Positions 26,416-35,125 of a stretch of 64,000 nt of DNA are shown here, one piece after another; the stretch's first letter is position 1; each line of letters starts with the position of its first letter. The notes under the pieces were generated by a model. That model worked only from the letters and a program-made list of their open reading frames with translations, ran no database searches and had not been told where the DNA came from. A program made the position numbers and the translations under genes. Origin of the DNA: Hahellaceae bacterium. Lineage in GTDB: Bacteria > Pseudomonadota > Gammaproteobacteria > Pseudomonadales > Oleiphilaceae. The stretch covers positions 310,001-374,000 of the forward strand of contig JACKOB010000005.1 of assembly GCA_024234575.1 (NCBI GenBank), given 5' to 3'.

Positions 26416-29286
26416 CTAGCCAGCGTTAACAACCAGTCGCACGGCTTGCAGTTGCAGCGCGGCACGGTCGATATACTCGGCACTTTGGCTTTGCTGATTT
26501 TGCAGATAGGTTAACTCTTCTTCCCGTATCGAAGGATTTACTTGCATCAGCGCTTTTAAGCGTGCAATTTCATCCCCCAGGCCCTGCGCCATTGCCGCTT
26601 TACCGGACGCCACCAAAGCTGGTAACTGAACCCCGGCATGCTGATCTGTGTGGGCGATCATTTTGTTGATCTCGGGGATCACCTGCTTCAATAACGCCTG
26701 AGCTGTGGGGCGTTTAATTTTTTCACACAGCTGATTCAAGCGATCATAAGGTACGGCGGCGGATAGGTCTTTGCCGTTAATGTCTACCAGTACGCGCACC
26801 GGGCTGGCAGGTAAAAACCGTTCCAGTTGCAACTCTGCAGGGGCTTGTGAATTGACGGTGTAAATGGCTTCGAGCAGCAACGTACCGGCCGGCAATGCCT
26901 TCACGCTGATAGAGGCGAGCGTCGCATTCCCCAATTCACTGTTAACCACCATATCCATTGACTCGACAACCATTGGATGTTCCCAGCTGAGAAACGCCAT
27001 ATCATCTCGGGATAGGCCTTGCACACGCGAAAAGGTCACCGTTGTGCCATCTTCCTGCAGGCCGGGAAAATGCCCGGTCAACATGTGGTCTGTTGGCATT
27101 AACACGGTCGCATTACGCGAGTGATAATCATGGTCAACGCCAAATTGCTCCCATACGTTTTCCATATACAGCTCAAGCATTGACCCTTCTTCTTCATGCT
27201 CTATCAGGGCGATTAGCTCTTTTGCCTTCTCAGCGTCACACGAATGCATCTCCAGCAAACGATCACGGCCTTCCTGCTGTGCCAGCATCATCTGGTCGCG
27301 CAACTGCCTTGTATCAGCAACCAGCGAGGTAAATGCTGGCGTGTCAACTGCAGAGCCAACTTCAATCTGTAACGCCTCATGTAATGCAGACTCAAACTTT
27401 TCATAGATGGCAAAGCCGGCGGCGCAGCTGCTTTCGAACAGATTAAGCCCTTCCTGATACCAGCGGAACAACACTTCCTGAGCCGAACCTTGCAGATACG
27501 GCACGTGGATATTGATATCGTGTTTCTGGCCAATGCGATCCAGACGACCAATACGCTGCTCTAATAAATCCGGATTCAGCGGCAGATCAAAAATAACCAT
27601 GTGATGCGCAAACTGGAAATTTCGCCCTTCACTGCCAATTTCTGAACAGATGAGCACTTGCGCGCCGGTTTCGGCTTCGGCGAAATAAGCGGCAGCCCGG
27701 TCACGCTCGACCAGTGTCAGGCCCTCATGAAAGGCGGCAGTGGGCAGTCCATCGTACAGCCTAAACTTCTGCTCAAGGGCAATTGCCGATGCCGCATTCG
27801 CGCAGATCACTAATACTTTTTCTGGTCGCAGTGTTTTCAGCAATGACTTCAGCCAATCGACACGCGGGTCCTGGCGCAGCCATATTTCTTCGTCGACACA
27901 GGTTTCAGGATACAAACGCTGTTTCAGGGATTGCTCATCAGACTGTTTGTATTCTTCTGGCAACGCGAGAGGATAAGGGTGCAGCACCCGTGCGGGAAAT
28001 CCTTTTATTGCTGATCGGGTATTTCGATATTGCACCCGGCCAGTACCGTGTCGATCAAGCAATCTTGCCACTAGCCGCTTAACATCAGCGGCCTCTAATA
28101 CCGCACCCGGCTTGAGCAGCGCGGCATCCTCAGGTAGATAGGAAAGCAAGACCGTCGACATGTCAGCATCCAGACTCACCTCTGAGGTAGCGCCTGGTTC
28201 AGCAATTAACGCCAGCAATGACTGCATCACTTCGTTTAGCTGCTGATAGCCCTGTTCTTCAGCCTTGAAGGCTTCGAGATCAAAAAATCGCGAAGGATCA
28301 AGCAAGCGCAACCGGGCAAAGTGGCTTTCGATACCTACTTGCTCTGGCGTTGCTGTTAGCAACAGCAATCCTTGCGACGCCTGCGATAGTTGTTCAATTG
28401 CCAGGTACTCGTCACCTGCCTGTTCGGGTGTCCAGTGCAGGTGGTGGGCCTCATCAACGACCATCATATCCCAGCCAGCATTAATCGCATGGCTGAGGGT
28501 CTGTTCGTCAGAAGTCAGGAAGCTTAGACTACAAAGCACCAGCTGCTCGGACTCAAAGGGGTTACCGCCCTCTTCTTCCATTGATTCCATGCGCGAGCGA
28601 TCAAAAATTGAGAAATGCAGATTAAAGCGACGCAGCATTTCTACCAGCCACTGATGCACCAATGAGTCGGGCACAACGATCAACACCCGACGAGCCCGGG
28701 CAGTATGCAGCTGGTAATGTAAAATCATGCCCGCTTCGATGGTCTTGCCCAAGCCAACTTCATCCGCCAGCAATACGCGAGGGGCAAAGCGACGGGCAAC
28801 TTCGCTGGCAATATAAACCTGATGCGGCAAGTGACTGGTGCGAGAGCCAATTAACCCACGCACCGAAGATTGTTGCAGACGGTGCTGATGATGCAAGGTT
28901 GCAACGCGCAGATCATAAGCCGCCAGTTTATCGAACTGGCCACTGCAAATACGTTGCTGTGGTGATATCAACTGGATAAAACAACTGATGTGCACTTCTT
29001 CGAGCCAGCGTTGCTCACCCGCCTCGTTTTGGCACAGGTAGCGCATCAGATTACCGTTTTCAACGACGTCCAGCACGGTATGAACCTGGTCATCCATCGC
29101 CGTCAACTGGTCGCCTACCTGATAGGTAATTCGACTAAGCGGTGAATTCAGGTGGGCATAGGTACGGCGATCATCGGCGGCCGGAAAAACAACCGTCAAT
29201 TGGCGAGAAGATATTTCGGTAATGATTCCAAGACCGAGTTGTGGCTCTGTCTGACTAACCCAACGCTGACCAATTGCAAATGTCAT
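26416..29286 (-). CDS. rapA: RNA polymerase-associated ATPase RapA
   Basis: A 956-residue Swi2/Snf2-type ATPase that binds RNA polymerase and promotes its recycling. In order: the N-terminal Tudor-like region (GQRWVSQTEPQLGLGII), the helicase core with Walker A LLADEVGLGKTIEAGMIL (about residue 172-190), DEAH box VVDEAHHL (about 275), the motif GLLLLTATPEQVGIESHF, and helicase C with ICSEIGSEGRNFQFAHHMVI and EQRIGRLDRIGQ. The C-terminal RapA domain (VWEQFGVDHDYHSRNATVLM) follows. Length and order match E. coli RapA. The gene is monocistronic here, between a globin and a VOC protein. Confidence 0.96.
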   Translation of the reverse strand: MTFAIGQRWVSQTEPQLGLGIITEISSRQLTVVFPAADDRRTYAHLNSPLSRITYQVGDQLTAMDDQVHTVLDVVENGNLMRYLCQNEAGEQRWLEEVHISCFIQLISPQQRICSGQFDKLAAYDLRVATLHHQHRLQQSSVRGLIGSRTSHLPHQVYIASEVARRFAPRVLLADEVGLGKTIEAGMILHYQLHTARARRVLIVVPDSLVHQWLVEMLRRFNLHFSIFDRSRMESMEEEGGNPFESEQLVLCSLSFLTSDEQTLSHAINAGWDMMVVDEAHHLHWTPEQAGDEYLAIEQLSQASQGLLLLTATPEQVGIESHFARLRLLDPSRFFDLEAFKAEEQGYQQLNEVMQSLLALIAEPGATSEVSLDADMSTVLLSYLPEDAALLKPGAVLEAADVKRLVARLLDRHGTGRVQYRNTRSAIKGFPARVLHPYPLALPEEYKQSDEQSLKQRLYPETCVDEEIWLRQDPRVDWLKSLLKTLRPEKVLVICANAASAIALEQKFRLYDGLPTAAFHEGLTLVERDRAAAYFAEAETGAQVLICSEIGSEGRNFQFAHHMVIFDLPLNPDLLEQRIGRLDRIGQKHDINIHVPYLQGSAQEVLFRWYQEGLNLFESSCAAGFAIYEKFESALHEALQIEVGSAVDTPAFTSLVADTRQLRDQMMLAQQEGRDRLLEMHSCDAEKAKELIALIEHEEEGSMLELYMENVWEQFGVDHDYHSRNATVLMPTDHMLTGHFPGLQEDGTTVTFSRVQGLSRDDMAFLSWEHPMVVESMDMVVNSELGNATLASISVKALPAGTLLLEAIYTVNSQAPAELQLERFLPASPVRVLVDINGKDLSAAVPYDRLNQLCEKIKRPTAQALLKQVIPEINKMIAHTDQHAGVQLPALVASGKAAMAQGLGDEIARLKALMQVNPSIREEELTYLQNQQSQSAEYIDRAALQLQAVRLVVNAG

Positions 29287-29399
29287 TTCTGCCTATCTAT
29301 CCTGTGATAATGAAAATTAGGCGCGCATTTTAACACGACCCGCGCAGAATATTGATCCGCAATTGTATATTTTGCGGCACCAGTGTCTGGCAGTAGCCA

Positions 29400-29753
29400 T
29401 TACTTATCCGACCAAACAGCAAATTCATTATTGTTGGGGTCGGTAAAGTGAAAGCGTCTGCCGCCAGGGAAGTCAAACACAGGCTTGCAAATAGCACCTC
29501 CGGCGGCAGTAATTTTATCTTGCGTCTCCGCAAGTCTTTCACTGTAGAAAACAACCAGCACCGCGCCACGATCTACAGAAGAGTGCAGCACGGAGCGATA
29601 AAAACCACCACTGATGCCGGATTGAGAAAATGACATATAATCGGGGCCATAGTCAGTAAAAGTCCATTGAAAAACCGACTGAAAAAAACGCTTGGTTGCG
29701 TCAAGATCTCTGGCAGGCATTTCCAGATAGTTAATCGTTTCATGCTTGTTCAT
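29400..29753 (-). CDS. VOC family (glyoxalase/bleomycin-resistance fold) protein
   Basis: A 117-residue vicinal oxygen chelate protein: INYLEMPARDLDATKRFFQS gives the first beta-alpha unit with the conserved D and FF, and GRRFHFTDPNNNEFAVWSD is the typical C-terminal metal-ligand end (glutamate in NNNEFAVW). The family covers glyoxalases, dioxygenases and antibiotic-binding proteins; this subgroup is generally uncharacterised. Ribosome site AGAAGGAGAA is in place upstream. The phosphatase gene starts downstream on the same strand after 31 bases, so cotranscription is possible. Confidence 0.85.
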   Translation of the reverse strand: MNKHETINYLEMPARDLDATKRFFQSVFQWTFTDYGPDYMSFSQSGISGGFYRSVLHSSVDRGAVLVVFYSERLAETQDKITAAGGAICKPVFDFPGGRRFHFTDPNNNEFAVWSDK

Positions 29754-29783
29754 TGTCGTTCTCCTTCTCTTGTTTAGGCAAAA

Positions 29784-30368
29784 CTAATCCTGTTTTTTCT
29801 GCAATACGATAGCTTTTTTAGCTAATGCGGCTTTCACACTTTCAACATCTAAACGCTGGATCGTTTCGACAATATTTGGGTAAATACTTGCATGATAGCC
29901 GTAGCCACCATTGACTAATTCGTCTATTGCGCGCTCTTTCGACCAACCATTGATCACAACACGATAGGCAGCTATCACCGCCCCGGTTCTGTCAGAACCA
30001 TGCCAACAATGTACTAATAGTGGCCCTTGGCGCTGCTGAATAAACGCCAAGGCGGTTATCAACTGCTCTTCATTAATTGAGCCGGTATCAATTTTTATAC
30101 GATGCAACTGCATGGGCCTATCTGCAGCTTCATCTTCATCCGAATGGTATTCACGTAGATTGAGCACCTCCGAAATACCCATCAGTGCCAATTCATCGAA
30201 AACATTTTCTCCGGGCTGCTCGGATCGAAAAAGCCCATCATCGACCTTGTACATATTGTTCAGTGAAATCCCTATGACAGGAGTCGCCCAATCCGCAGGC
30301 CGCAGCCGTGGCTCGGCATTAGCTATCGAAGCAAACACAATAAAAAAAACAATCAGCAGTTTAGCCAT
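29784..30368 (-). CDS. Periplasmic dual-specificity/tyrosine phosphatase-like protein
   Basis: A 194-residue protein with a signal peptide (KLLIVFFIVFASIANA, cleavage near residue 18) and the cysteine-phosphatase signature HC-X5-R as HCWHGSDRTG: C121 is the expected nucleophile and R127 the phosphate-binding arginine. Upstream residues include VLNLREYHSDEDE, where the general acid D is expected. A secreted member of this small bacterial family could act on inositol phosphates or phospholipids, but the substrate is unknown. It lies 31 bases downstream of the VOC gene. Confidence 0.83.
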   Translation of the reverse strand: MAKLLIVFFIVFASIANAEPRLRPADWATPVIGISLNNMYKVDDGLFRSEQPGENVFDELALMGISEVLNLREYHSDEDEAADRPMQLHRIKIDTGSINEEQLITALAFIQQRQGPLLVHCWHGSDRTGAVIAAYRVVINGWSKERAIDELVNGGYGYHASIYPNIVETIQRLDVESVKAALAKKAIVLQKKQD

Positions 30369-30547
30369 AGTTTATGACAGTCCTTGTTAATAATTGATTA
30401 AACACTCGCTTGGGCGTATTTGTGTGTCGCAGCCCGAATATACTTCCTTAATCACACCCGCATTTATAGACATAACAGACTATGCTGGATAGTCTAAAGT
30501 ACGATATAAACACTCCTGCCATATTATCAGAAGGTAGACCCTGTCTC

Positions 30548-31471
30548 GTGATAAAATATCCCCTTTCTCGAATCTTACCGCTGGCGATATTAGTATCGGT
30601 TCATAGCACCTCCGCCGAAGCGCAGGTAACGGTTTCCCAATCGTTAAGTGTCGACACAGAATTCTATGAGCAATCGCTTTATACCCAAAACCGAGAGTTT
30701 CGATTTTCTCCACTGGGGTTTAACATTGGGTATCACGTAACGCTTAACCAGCAGTGGCAATTTTCGGCGCGTGCCGGAAAATTCGAAGACAATATACATG
30801 GCACTGGCTATCAGGGAGACTTCGATAATCAATCGTTAGCAGTGCTAGCAGGTTTCACGCTCGCCCCCTGGTGGTTCACGCTGTCGTATCAAGAAGACAA
30901 AGACAACACAAGGATTATTGGTACGGGTGAAAGAAGAGCCACGCTCAACGATGAGCTAAAACTCACCTCAACAGCAGTGGAATCGGCCCGTGACTTTACC
31001 ATAAACGACGCCTTCTGGATGACACTGGGACTTAGCATTGAGTATCAGCAACAAACACAAAGCACCATCACGCAAGCGGGCTTTGCTGACTCAGCTTTCA
31101 GTGAAACATCTGAGCTGAAGAGTGATGGCTGGTTGGCAGGGGTGAATGCAACCGCCAGTTATTTTTACGGTTTTAACGAAACGACTGCTATTGTGCCAGG
31201 TGTATCGATTAACTGGTCGGAGCCTCTTAGTGGCGAAACGCATGGCAGCACAACTACGCGCTGGCGCTCACCTTCAGGCCCACGGGTAAGACAGAGCCAT
31301 AGCAGCTTCGAGAACTCTGCCGGTAGCGGCGCGGTTGATCTCCTGCTTAACCTCATTGTTTCAGACTTCACGATTAACGCTGGTATCAGCATGCCTTTCG
31401 ATAGTGATTTCGACACGGGCATGATGAACGACGGTAAGCACCTGTGGTTAGGTGCCAGTTACCATTTTTAG
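30548..31471 (+). CDS. Outer membrane beta-barrel protein
   Basis: A protein of about 307 residues with a signal peptide (LPLAILVSVHSTSAEA) and regular amphipathic beta strands (for example FSPLGFNIGYHVTLNQQWQF; WWFTLSYQEDKDN), ending HLWLGASYHF with the C-terminal phenylalanine expected of outer membrane barrels. The GTG start fits a short leader; an ATG 22 codons upstream (30482) would give an unusually long N-region, and neither has a strong ribosome site. It resembles autotransporter-type or OmpA-like barrels but no specific family is recognised. Its stop overlaps by four bases with the stop of the convergent hypothetical gene. Confidence 0.7.
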   Translation: MIKYPLSRILPLAILVSVHSTSAEAQVTVSQSLSVDTEFYEQSLYTQNREFRFSPLGFNIGYHVTLNQQWQFSARAGKFEDNIHGTGYQGDFDNQSLAVLAGFTLAPWWFTLSYQEDKDNTRIIGTGERRATLNDELKLTSTAVESARDFTINDAFWMTLGLSIEYQQQTQSTITQAGFADSAFSETSELKSDGWLAGVNATASYFYGFNETTAIVPGVSINWSEPLSGETHGSTTTRWRSPSGPRVRQSHSSFENSAGSGAVDLLLNLIVSDFTINAGISMPFDSDFDTGMMNDGKHLWLGASYHF

Positions 31472-31752
31472 TGCATGATCGAAACGCCAGCAACTTCCGT
31501 CACTGTGCTTGCATTAGCCCGCTCAATTATTTTAACCAAAATGGATTGGATGGTTTCATCTTCCCGGGCATCATTTTTACACACAAACTTTTGTTCTTGT
31601 GGCTCGGCGTCCTTTTCTAAAATAAACGTTATAACAACCTCGCTAGCCGATTCTGCAGTTGTACCAAAGTACTCCAGCAATACCTGTGGATATCCATTGA
31701 AGCCCTTTTTCACTTGCTTGGCGATACGTTTTTTTGCTTTATCCACATTCAT
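31468..31752 (-). CDS. Conserved hypothetical protein, 94 aa
   Basis: A 94-residue soluble protein: MNVDKAKKRIAKQVKKGFNG then YPQVLLEYFGTTAESASEVV and a conserved-looking block DAREDETIQSILVKIIERAN. I do not assign a Pfam name. It lies 42 bases downstream of the DUF3106 gene on the same strand and may be the last gene of the sigma factor operon. It converges with the beta-barrel gene and overlaps its last four bases. Confidence 0.7.
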   Translation of the reverse strand: MNVDKAKKRIAKQVKKGFNGYPQVLLEYFGTTAESASEVVITFILEKDAEPQEQKFVCKNDAREDETIQSILVKIIERANASTVTEVAGVSIMH

Positions 31753-31794
31753 CGTTGAATCCTTGTTATGAAACCTGTGATTAACCGTTCATGC

Positions 31795-32247
31795 TTAACG
31801 ATGCTGAATTCGCCGCTTCAATCGACTCTTTTGTTCAGGTGACAATGAGTTATAACGCTGACGTAGTTGCATTTTTTGCTCGGGACTCATCATCTGAAAT
31901 CTCTGCTGTGTCATTTTAAGCTGCTGTTGCTGTTCTTTCGGCATCTGTTTAAATTGCTGCAACCGGTCACTCAGTTCACGCTGTTTGTCTGGAGAGAGCT
32001 GCTGCCACCGGGCAAATCGCGACTGTGCCTGTTGCTGCTGCTCTGCCGACATGCTTGCCCAGCGCTCTGCGCCTCGCACCAATTTTTCCTGTTTGGCGGC
32101 ATCCATCCCTGCCCAATCATTCTCAAACGGCTGCAGCACTTGCCGGGTGCTTTCAGGCAGCTCGGCCCAGTCCTGGGCGTATGCCGTTACACTTAACAAC
32201 GAGGCCAGTAAAGCGATCACAAATCCCGCTACACTATATCGCTTCAT
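31795..32247 (-). CDS. DUF3106 domain protein, exported
   Basis: A 150-residue protein with a signal peptide (VAGFVIALLASLLSVTAYAQ) followed by Q-, K- and R-rich helices with repeated spacing of the PEQKQ/LSPEQK type (SAEQQQQAQSRFARWQQLSP; LSPEQKSRLKRRIQHR), the signature of DUF3106. Members are periplasmic and of unknown function, often coded with a sigma/anti-sigma pair, as here. The start chosen is the ATG at MKRYSVAG. It overlaps the previous gene's stop by 14 bases, which supports coupling. Confidence 0.82.
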   Translation of the reverse strand: MKRYSVAGFVIALLASLLSVTAYAQDWAELPESTRQVLQPFENDWAGMDAAKQEKLVRGAERWASMSAEQQQQAQSRFARWQQLSPDKQRELSDRLQQFKQMPKEQQQQLKMTQQRFQMMSPEQKMQLRQRYNSLSPEQKSRLKRRIQHR

Positions 32248-32515
32248 CTTCGTCCTCCTCAGCATCCGGGGAGCTTTCACCCACGCTGCCACTATCTGTC
32301 TGTTCAATCAGTTGTCCGTATTGCTGGCCTTCATCGTCACTCGCGCTCATATCGAGCGGGTCAGTGAGTTGGCCATCCACTTCGACCATCTCTGCTAAAA
32401 ACAGCAGAAAGGCTTCATTTTTTAACGGTGCAGGTTCTGCCCACAAAGCCTGAGGCATCCAGATCAGCGGGCATAGTGCCAGCACCGGCAATACGCTATG
32501 CTTTAGCGGTCGCAT
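32234..32515 (-). CDS. Small exported hypothetical protein in sigma operon
   Basis: A 93-residue protein with a signal peptide (LPVLALCPLIWMPQALWAE) and a mature part that is strongly acidic at the C-terminus (DSGSVGESSPDAEEDEDEAI). I do not recognise a family. The conserved-looking segment is LFLAEMVEVDGQLTDPLDM. It lies between the anti-sigma-like gene (38 bases upstream) and the DUF3106 gene (overlap), so it is likely a working part of this operon. Confidence 0.7.
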   Translation of the reverse strand: MRPLKHSVLPVLALCPLIWMPQALWAEPAPLKNEAFLLFLAEMVEVDGQLTDPLDMSASDDEGQQYGQLIEQTDSGSVGESSPDAEEDEDEAI

Positions 32516-32553
32516 GGCAACCTCACCGGCTGCAGCATCACTGGCAGCAACAT

Positions 32554-32973
32554 TTATACATCCTGATCATTTTGCAAACTTAGCCAGTACATAAACTCTA
32601 AATCCTCCACGACCGCCAGCTCTTGCTCATCCATCTCGGCCATTTCTATTGCAGCCAGCATCACATCTGCGCTATCGGCAGTCTGTGTCGCAAGCGGAAT
32701 GGCAGGTGTATTTTGCGGTGCCTTATCAGCCTGAAACAGCCATAAAGAGCTGGCAACTGCAACGCTGGCCGCCATCCCCCAAACCAGTGAATGATTTACC
32801 ACAGGCTTTTGTTTTACCTGGGACAACGCTTGTTTGCGGGCGGCAGCTAACTGCTGACTGATTCGGTCAGGGAGTTCATCAAGGCTTTTATCCAGTGCCT
32901 GCTTCGCCGCCTGCTCCAGCGAACGTTGCTCAGCCGGATCAATACGACATATTTTTTCATCATGCTCAGTCAT
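32554..32973 (-). CDS. Anti-sigma-like membrane protein (DUF3619-like)
   Basis: A 139-residue protein with a cytosolic N-terminus (about residues 1-60), one membrane helix (LVWGMAASVAVASSLWLF, about 64-82) and a short periplasmic part. The layout and position right after the ECF sigma gene match small anti-sigma factors; composition recalls DUF3619 proteins of other proteobacteria, but I see no zinc-binding motif. It overlaps the sigma gene by eight bases. It would be expected to hold the sigma factor at the membrane until a signal releases it. Confidence 0.72.
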   Translation of the reverse strand: MTEHDEKICRIDPAEQRSLEQAAKQALDKSLDELPDRISQQLAAARKQALSQVKQKPVVNHSLVWGMAASVAVASSLWLFQADKAPQNTPAIPLATQTADSADVMLAAIEMAEMDEQELAVVEDLEFMYWLSLQNDQDV

Positions 32974-33517
32974 ATTCGCCTATCACCGTTAGTAGTTTCT
33001 GGATGGCTCTAAAGTAATGTGTTTTTACGCTGCCTTCCGTTATCTGCATCGCTAATGCGGTTTCTTTCACCGACATGCCTTCCCAGCAGCGTAACAAAAA
33101 ACACTGTTGCTGCTTAACGGGTAATTGTTCAACTTCGCGCAGTAAACCATCCGACAGTTCTACCCTCTGCAACTGTTGTAATGGATCCTGGCCTTCATCG
33201 GCGGCTTCCGCATCGACAGCTACCTCTTCGTCATCATCTGTGGTTTTCCAAAAAAACCACTTACGCCGCGTATTCTCTTTGCGATGGTGATCGAGAATAC
33301 GGTTCTCTAATATCTTATAAAACAGTGGCTTCCATTCTGCCTCTGGGTTGCTCCCGTAGCGGAAGCTTAGTTTTATCATGGCATCCTGCACAATATCCAG
33401 TGCGTCGGCTTCGTTACGAACCGCCAACTGTGCGATCCTGAAGGCCCGCTTTTCGATGTCGCTTAAAAACAATTCCAAAGCTTGCACGTGAACGTCGCTA
33501 TCCCTAGATTGATGCAC
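32966..33517 (-). CDS. ECF-type RNA polymerase sigma factor
   Basis: A 183-residue sigma-70 family member. Region 2 (AFRIAQLAVRNEADALDIVQ... DAMIKLSFRYGSN, about residues 18-55) ends with the W...ILENRILDHHRKENTRRK promoter-melting helix; a long acidic linker (about 95-120) follows, and region 4 is QLPVKQQQCFLLRCWEGMSV then ETALAMQITEGSVKTHYFRA (about 135-175). It heads a five-gene minus-strand operon with anti-sigma-like, small exported, DUF3106 and hypothetical genes. Which promoters it reads is unknown. Confidence 0.88.
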   Translation of the reverse strand: MHQSRDSDVHVQALELFLSDIEKRAFRIAQLAVRNEADALDIVQDAMIKLSFRYGSNPEAEWKPLFYKILENRILDHHRKENTRRKWFFWKTTDDDEEVAVDAEAADEGQDPLQQLQRVELSDGLLREVEQLPVKQQQCFLLRCWEGMSVKETALAMQITEGSVKTHYFRAIQKLLTVIGEYD

Positions 33518-33596
33518 TGACTGATGATTACTGTAGACCCGCCGAATTTATTAACTCTAGCCCAATTTTCTGCTTACAGGGCAAATTGGCCAGCCC

Positions 33597-33625
33597 ACCC
33601 GGAGCAATAACGCCATGCTCCGGGT
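33597..33625 (-). terminator. Hairpin after EF-hand gene
   Basis: ACCCGGAGC and GCTCCGGGT form a nine-pair stem 15 bases past the EF-hand stop. The minus-strand tail is not T-rich. A second stem (CCAATTT/AAATTGG, 33562-33589) lies just beyond. Confidence 0.4.
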
Positions 33626-33639
33626 AGTTAAGGAGCCTC

Positions 33640-34308
33640 TTACAGCCCGACTTGCTTCAGCTCATCACCACCCAAGTCTTCCAGGGTGTCATTCTGCTCT
33701 TGTACAGACTGCACACACTCACGCAATGCCGCACGGCGAGTTTTGCGCAATTCCAACCCTACTTTTAACTCGTCCTTACTTAACAGACCGTTAGCGTCTG
33801 CATCTAATGCGTTAAATCTTGCCGCCACATTGGATGCAGCATGAGCGTTGGCCTCGTCAATATCGATCATGCCATCCTGGTTGGAGTCGATTGCAGCAAA
33901 TCGTTCTTCAGCAGTCGCATGCTCTGGCAGGGTAACACCCAGCGCTTCTTCGACACAGGCTTTAATCTCATCACTGTGCTCGCCGAACTTGTCGGCTTTC
34001 TCTTCGCCAGCGGCGACAAACTCTTCAAGACTGACAAAGCCATCATGATCCGCATCCAACCTGTCGAAACGCTTTTGCGCTTTATGTAAGGCACCGGCAG
34101 TCATTTCTTCTAAAGAAACAAAACTATCGCCATCGGTATCCAAGCGATGAAAAACCTTGCCCAGATGCAACCCCTGATTATTACCGTGTTGTGCGCCCTG
34201 CTCTGCATCGCCTTGCTGTGGTTGAAAACGCGCCTGTGAAGGAAGCGCGAAAACCAGTGCAGATATTAAAGTGGCCGCTTTTAAGGAAATTTTATATGTA
34301 GAGTTCAT
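33640..34308 (-). CDS. Exported EF-hand calcium-binding protein
   Basis: A 222-residue protein with a signal peptide (LISALVFALPSQA) and four EF-hand loops: LDTDGDSFVSLEEM, LDADHDGFVSLEEF, IDSNQDGMIDIDEA and LDADANGLLSKDEL, all with D at loop positions 1, 3 and 5 and E/D at 12. A linker with one cysteine (KACVEEALG) separates the pairs. Periplasmic calcium binding is expected; similar proteins occur in many marine bacteria. The last loop position in the third loop is E/A-like, so affinity may differ. No operon partner is seen. Confidence 0.88.
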   Translation of the reverse strand: MNSTYKISLKAATLISALVFALPSQARFQPQQGDAEQGAQHGNNQGLHLGKVFHRLDTDGDSFVSLEEMTAGALHKAQKRFDRLDADHDGFVSLEEFVAAGEEKADKFGEHSDEIKACVEEALGVTLPEHATAEERFAAIDSNQDGMIDIDEANAHAASNVAARFNALDADANGLLSKDELKVGLELRKTRRAALRECVQSVQEQNDTLEDLGGDELKQVGL

Positions 34309-34445
34309 GATGTGTACCTTTTTGTTTAAGTTCGAGTGGCTTAAATGAAAGCTATCTACGTGACAGCTCTTTCAAAAACTATTGCCGCGTTTTTATACGC
34401 TTCACTTACCTAAACGGGGTACATCAAGAATGGTTGACACAAAGT

Positions 34446-34484
34446 TGAAAAAAATTTCGGTGTTAGAGATATTCATCTAACACC
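34446..34484 (-). terminator. Rho-independent terminator of DUF411 gene
   Basis: GGTGTTAGA and TCTAACACC form a nine-base-pair stem with an eight-base loop; on the minus strand it is followed by GAAATTTTTTTC. The hairpin begins about 11 bases after the DUF411 stop. Confidence 0.75.
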
Positions 34485-34494
34485 CCGTAGCTAT

Positions 34495-34986
34495 CTATTC
34501 GTAATGCTGCCAAACGCTCGTTGAACCATCTTCCTGAAAACCCAGCACATCAAACCTGGCATTACCCGGCTGCACCTCCATGCCCGGCACGTTTTCACCT
34601 GCAGGCATACCAGGCACCGTCAAACCTTTAATCCGGGGTTTATCCTGCAATAAGCGTTTCACGTCTTGGGCGTGTACATGCCCCTCAATCACGTAATCAC
34701 CAATAAAAGCTGTATGGCAAGACGCCAGCTCGCGACGTAAACCGGCGCGCTGTTTTATCTCGTTAATATTCTCGGTATCGTGAACTTCAACGGCAAGACC
34801 ATTTGCTTGCATGTGTTTGACCCAGTCGCCACAACATCCGCAGCTGGCGGATTTGTATACAACCATCGATGGTTTTTCAACAGAACTGCTTGCCGCCTGT
34901 TGTACCAACGATTGGCCATTTGCAGAAAGCCCTGTTAATAGCAGAAATAGAAAAGACAGGTGTCGAATCCAATGTTTGTATTGCAT
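34495..34986 (-). CDS. DUF411 metal-binding protein, exported
   Basis: A 163-residue protein with a signal peptide (LSFLFLLLTGLSANG) and a thioredoxin-like DUF411 domain. The conserved cysteines are SASCGCCGDWVKHM and later LASCHTAFIGDYVIEGHVHA, with the C-terminal GLTVPGMPAGENVPGMEV typical of the family. DUF411 proteins are often coded with copper resistance genes and are thought to bind copper. No copper export genes are adjacent here, so the link is from family knowledge only. A terminator closes the gene. Confidence 0.85.
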   Translation of the reverse strand: MQYKHWIRHLSFLFLLLTGLSANGQSLVQQAASSSVEKPSMVVYKSASCGCCGDWVKHMQANGLAVEVHDTENINEIKQRAGLRRELASCHTAFIGDYVIEGHVHAQDVKRLLQDKPRIKGLTVPGMPAGENVPGMEVQPGNARFDVLGFQEDGSTSVWQHYE

Positions 34987-35125
34987 TTTTAGCCCTCATT
35001 TATAGCTCAATGATTAAACCGGTTTTGATACGCATAGGATGACATTATTCGGGTAAAAATGGGACCTGAGTTTTAAACCCTGCCCCATACACAAACCATT
35101 TAAGTCGTGGGTATTTTACATCCTG

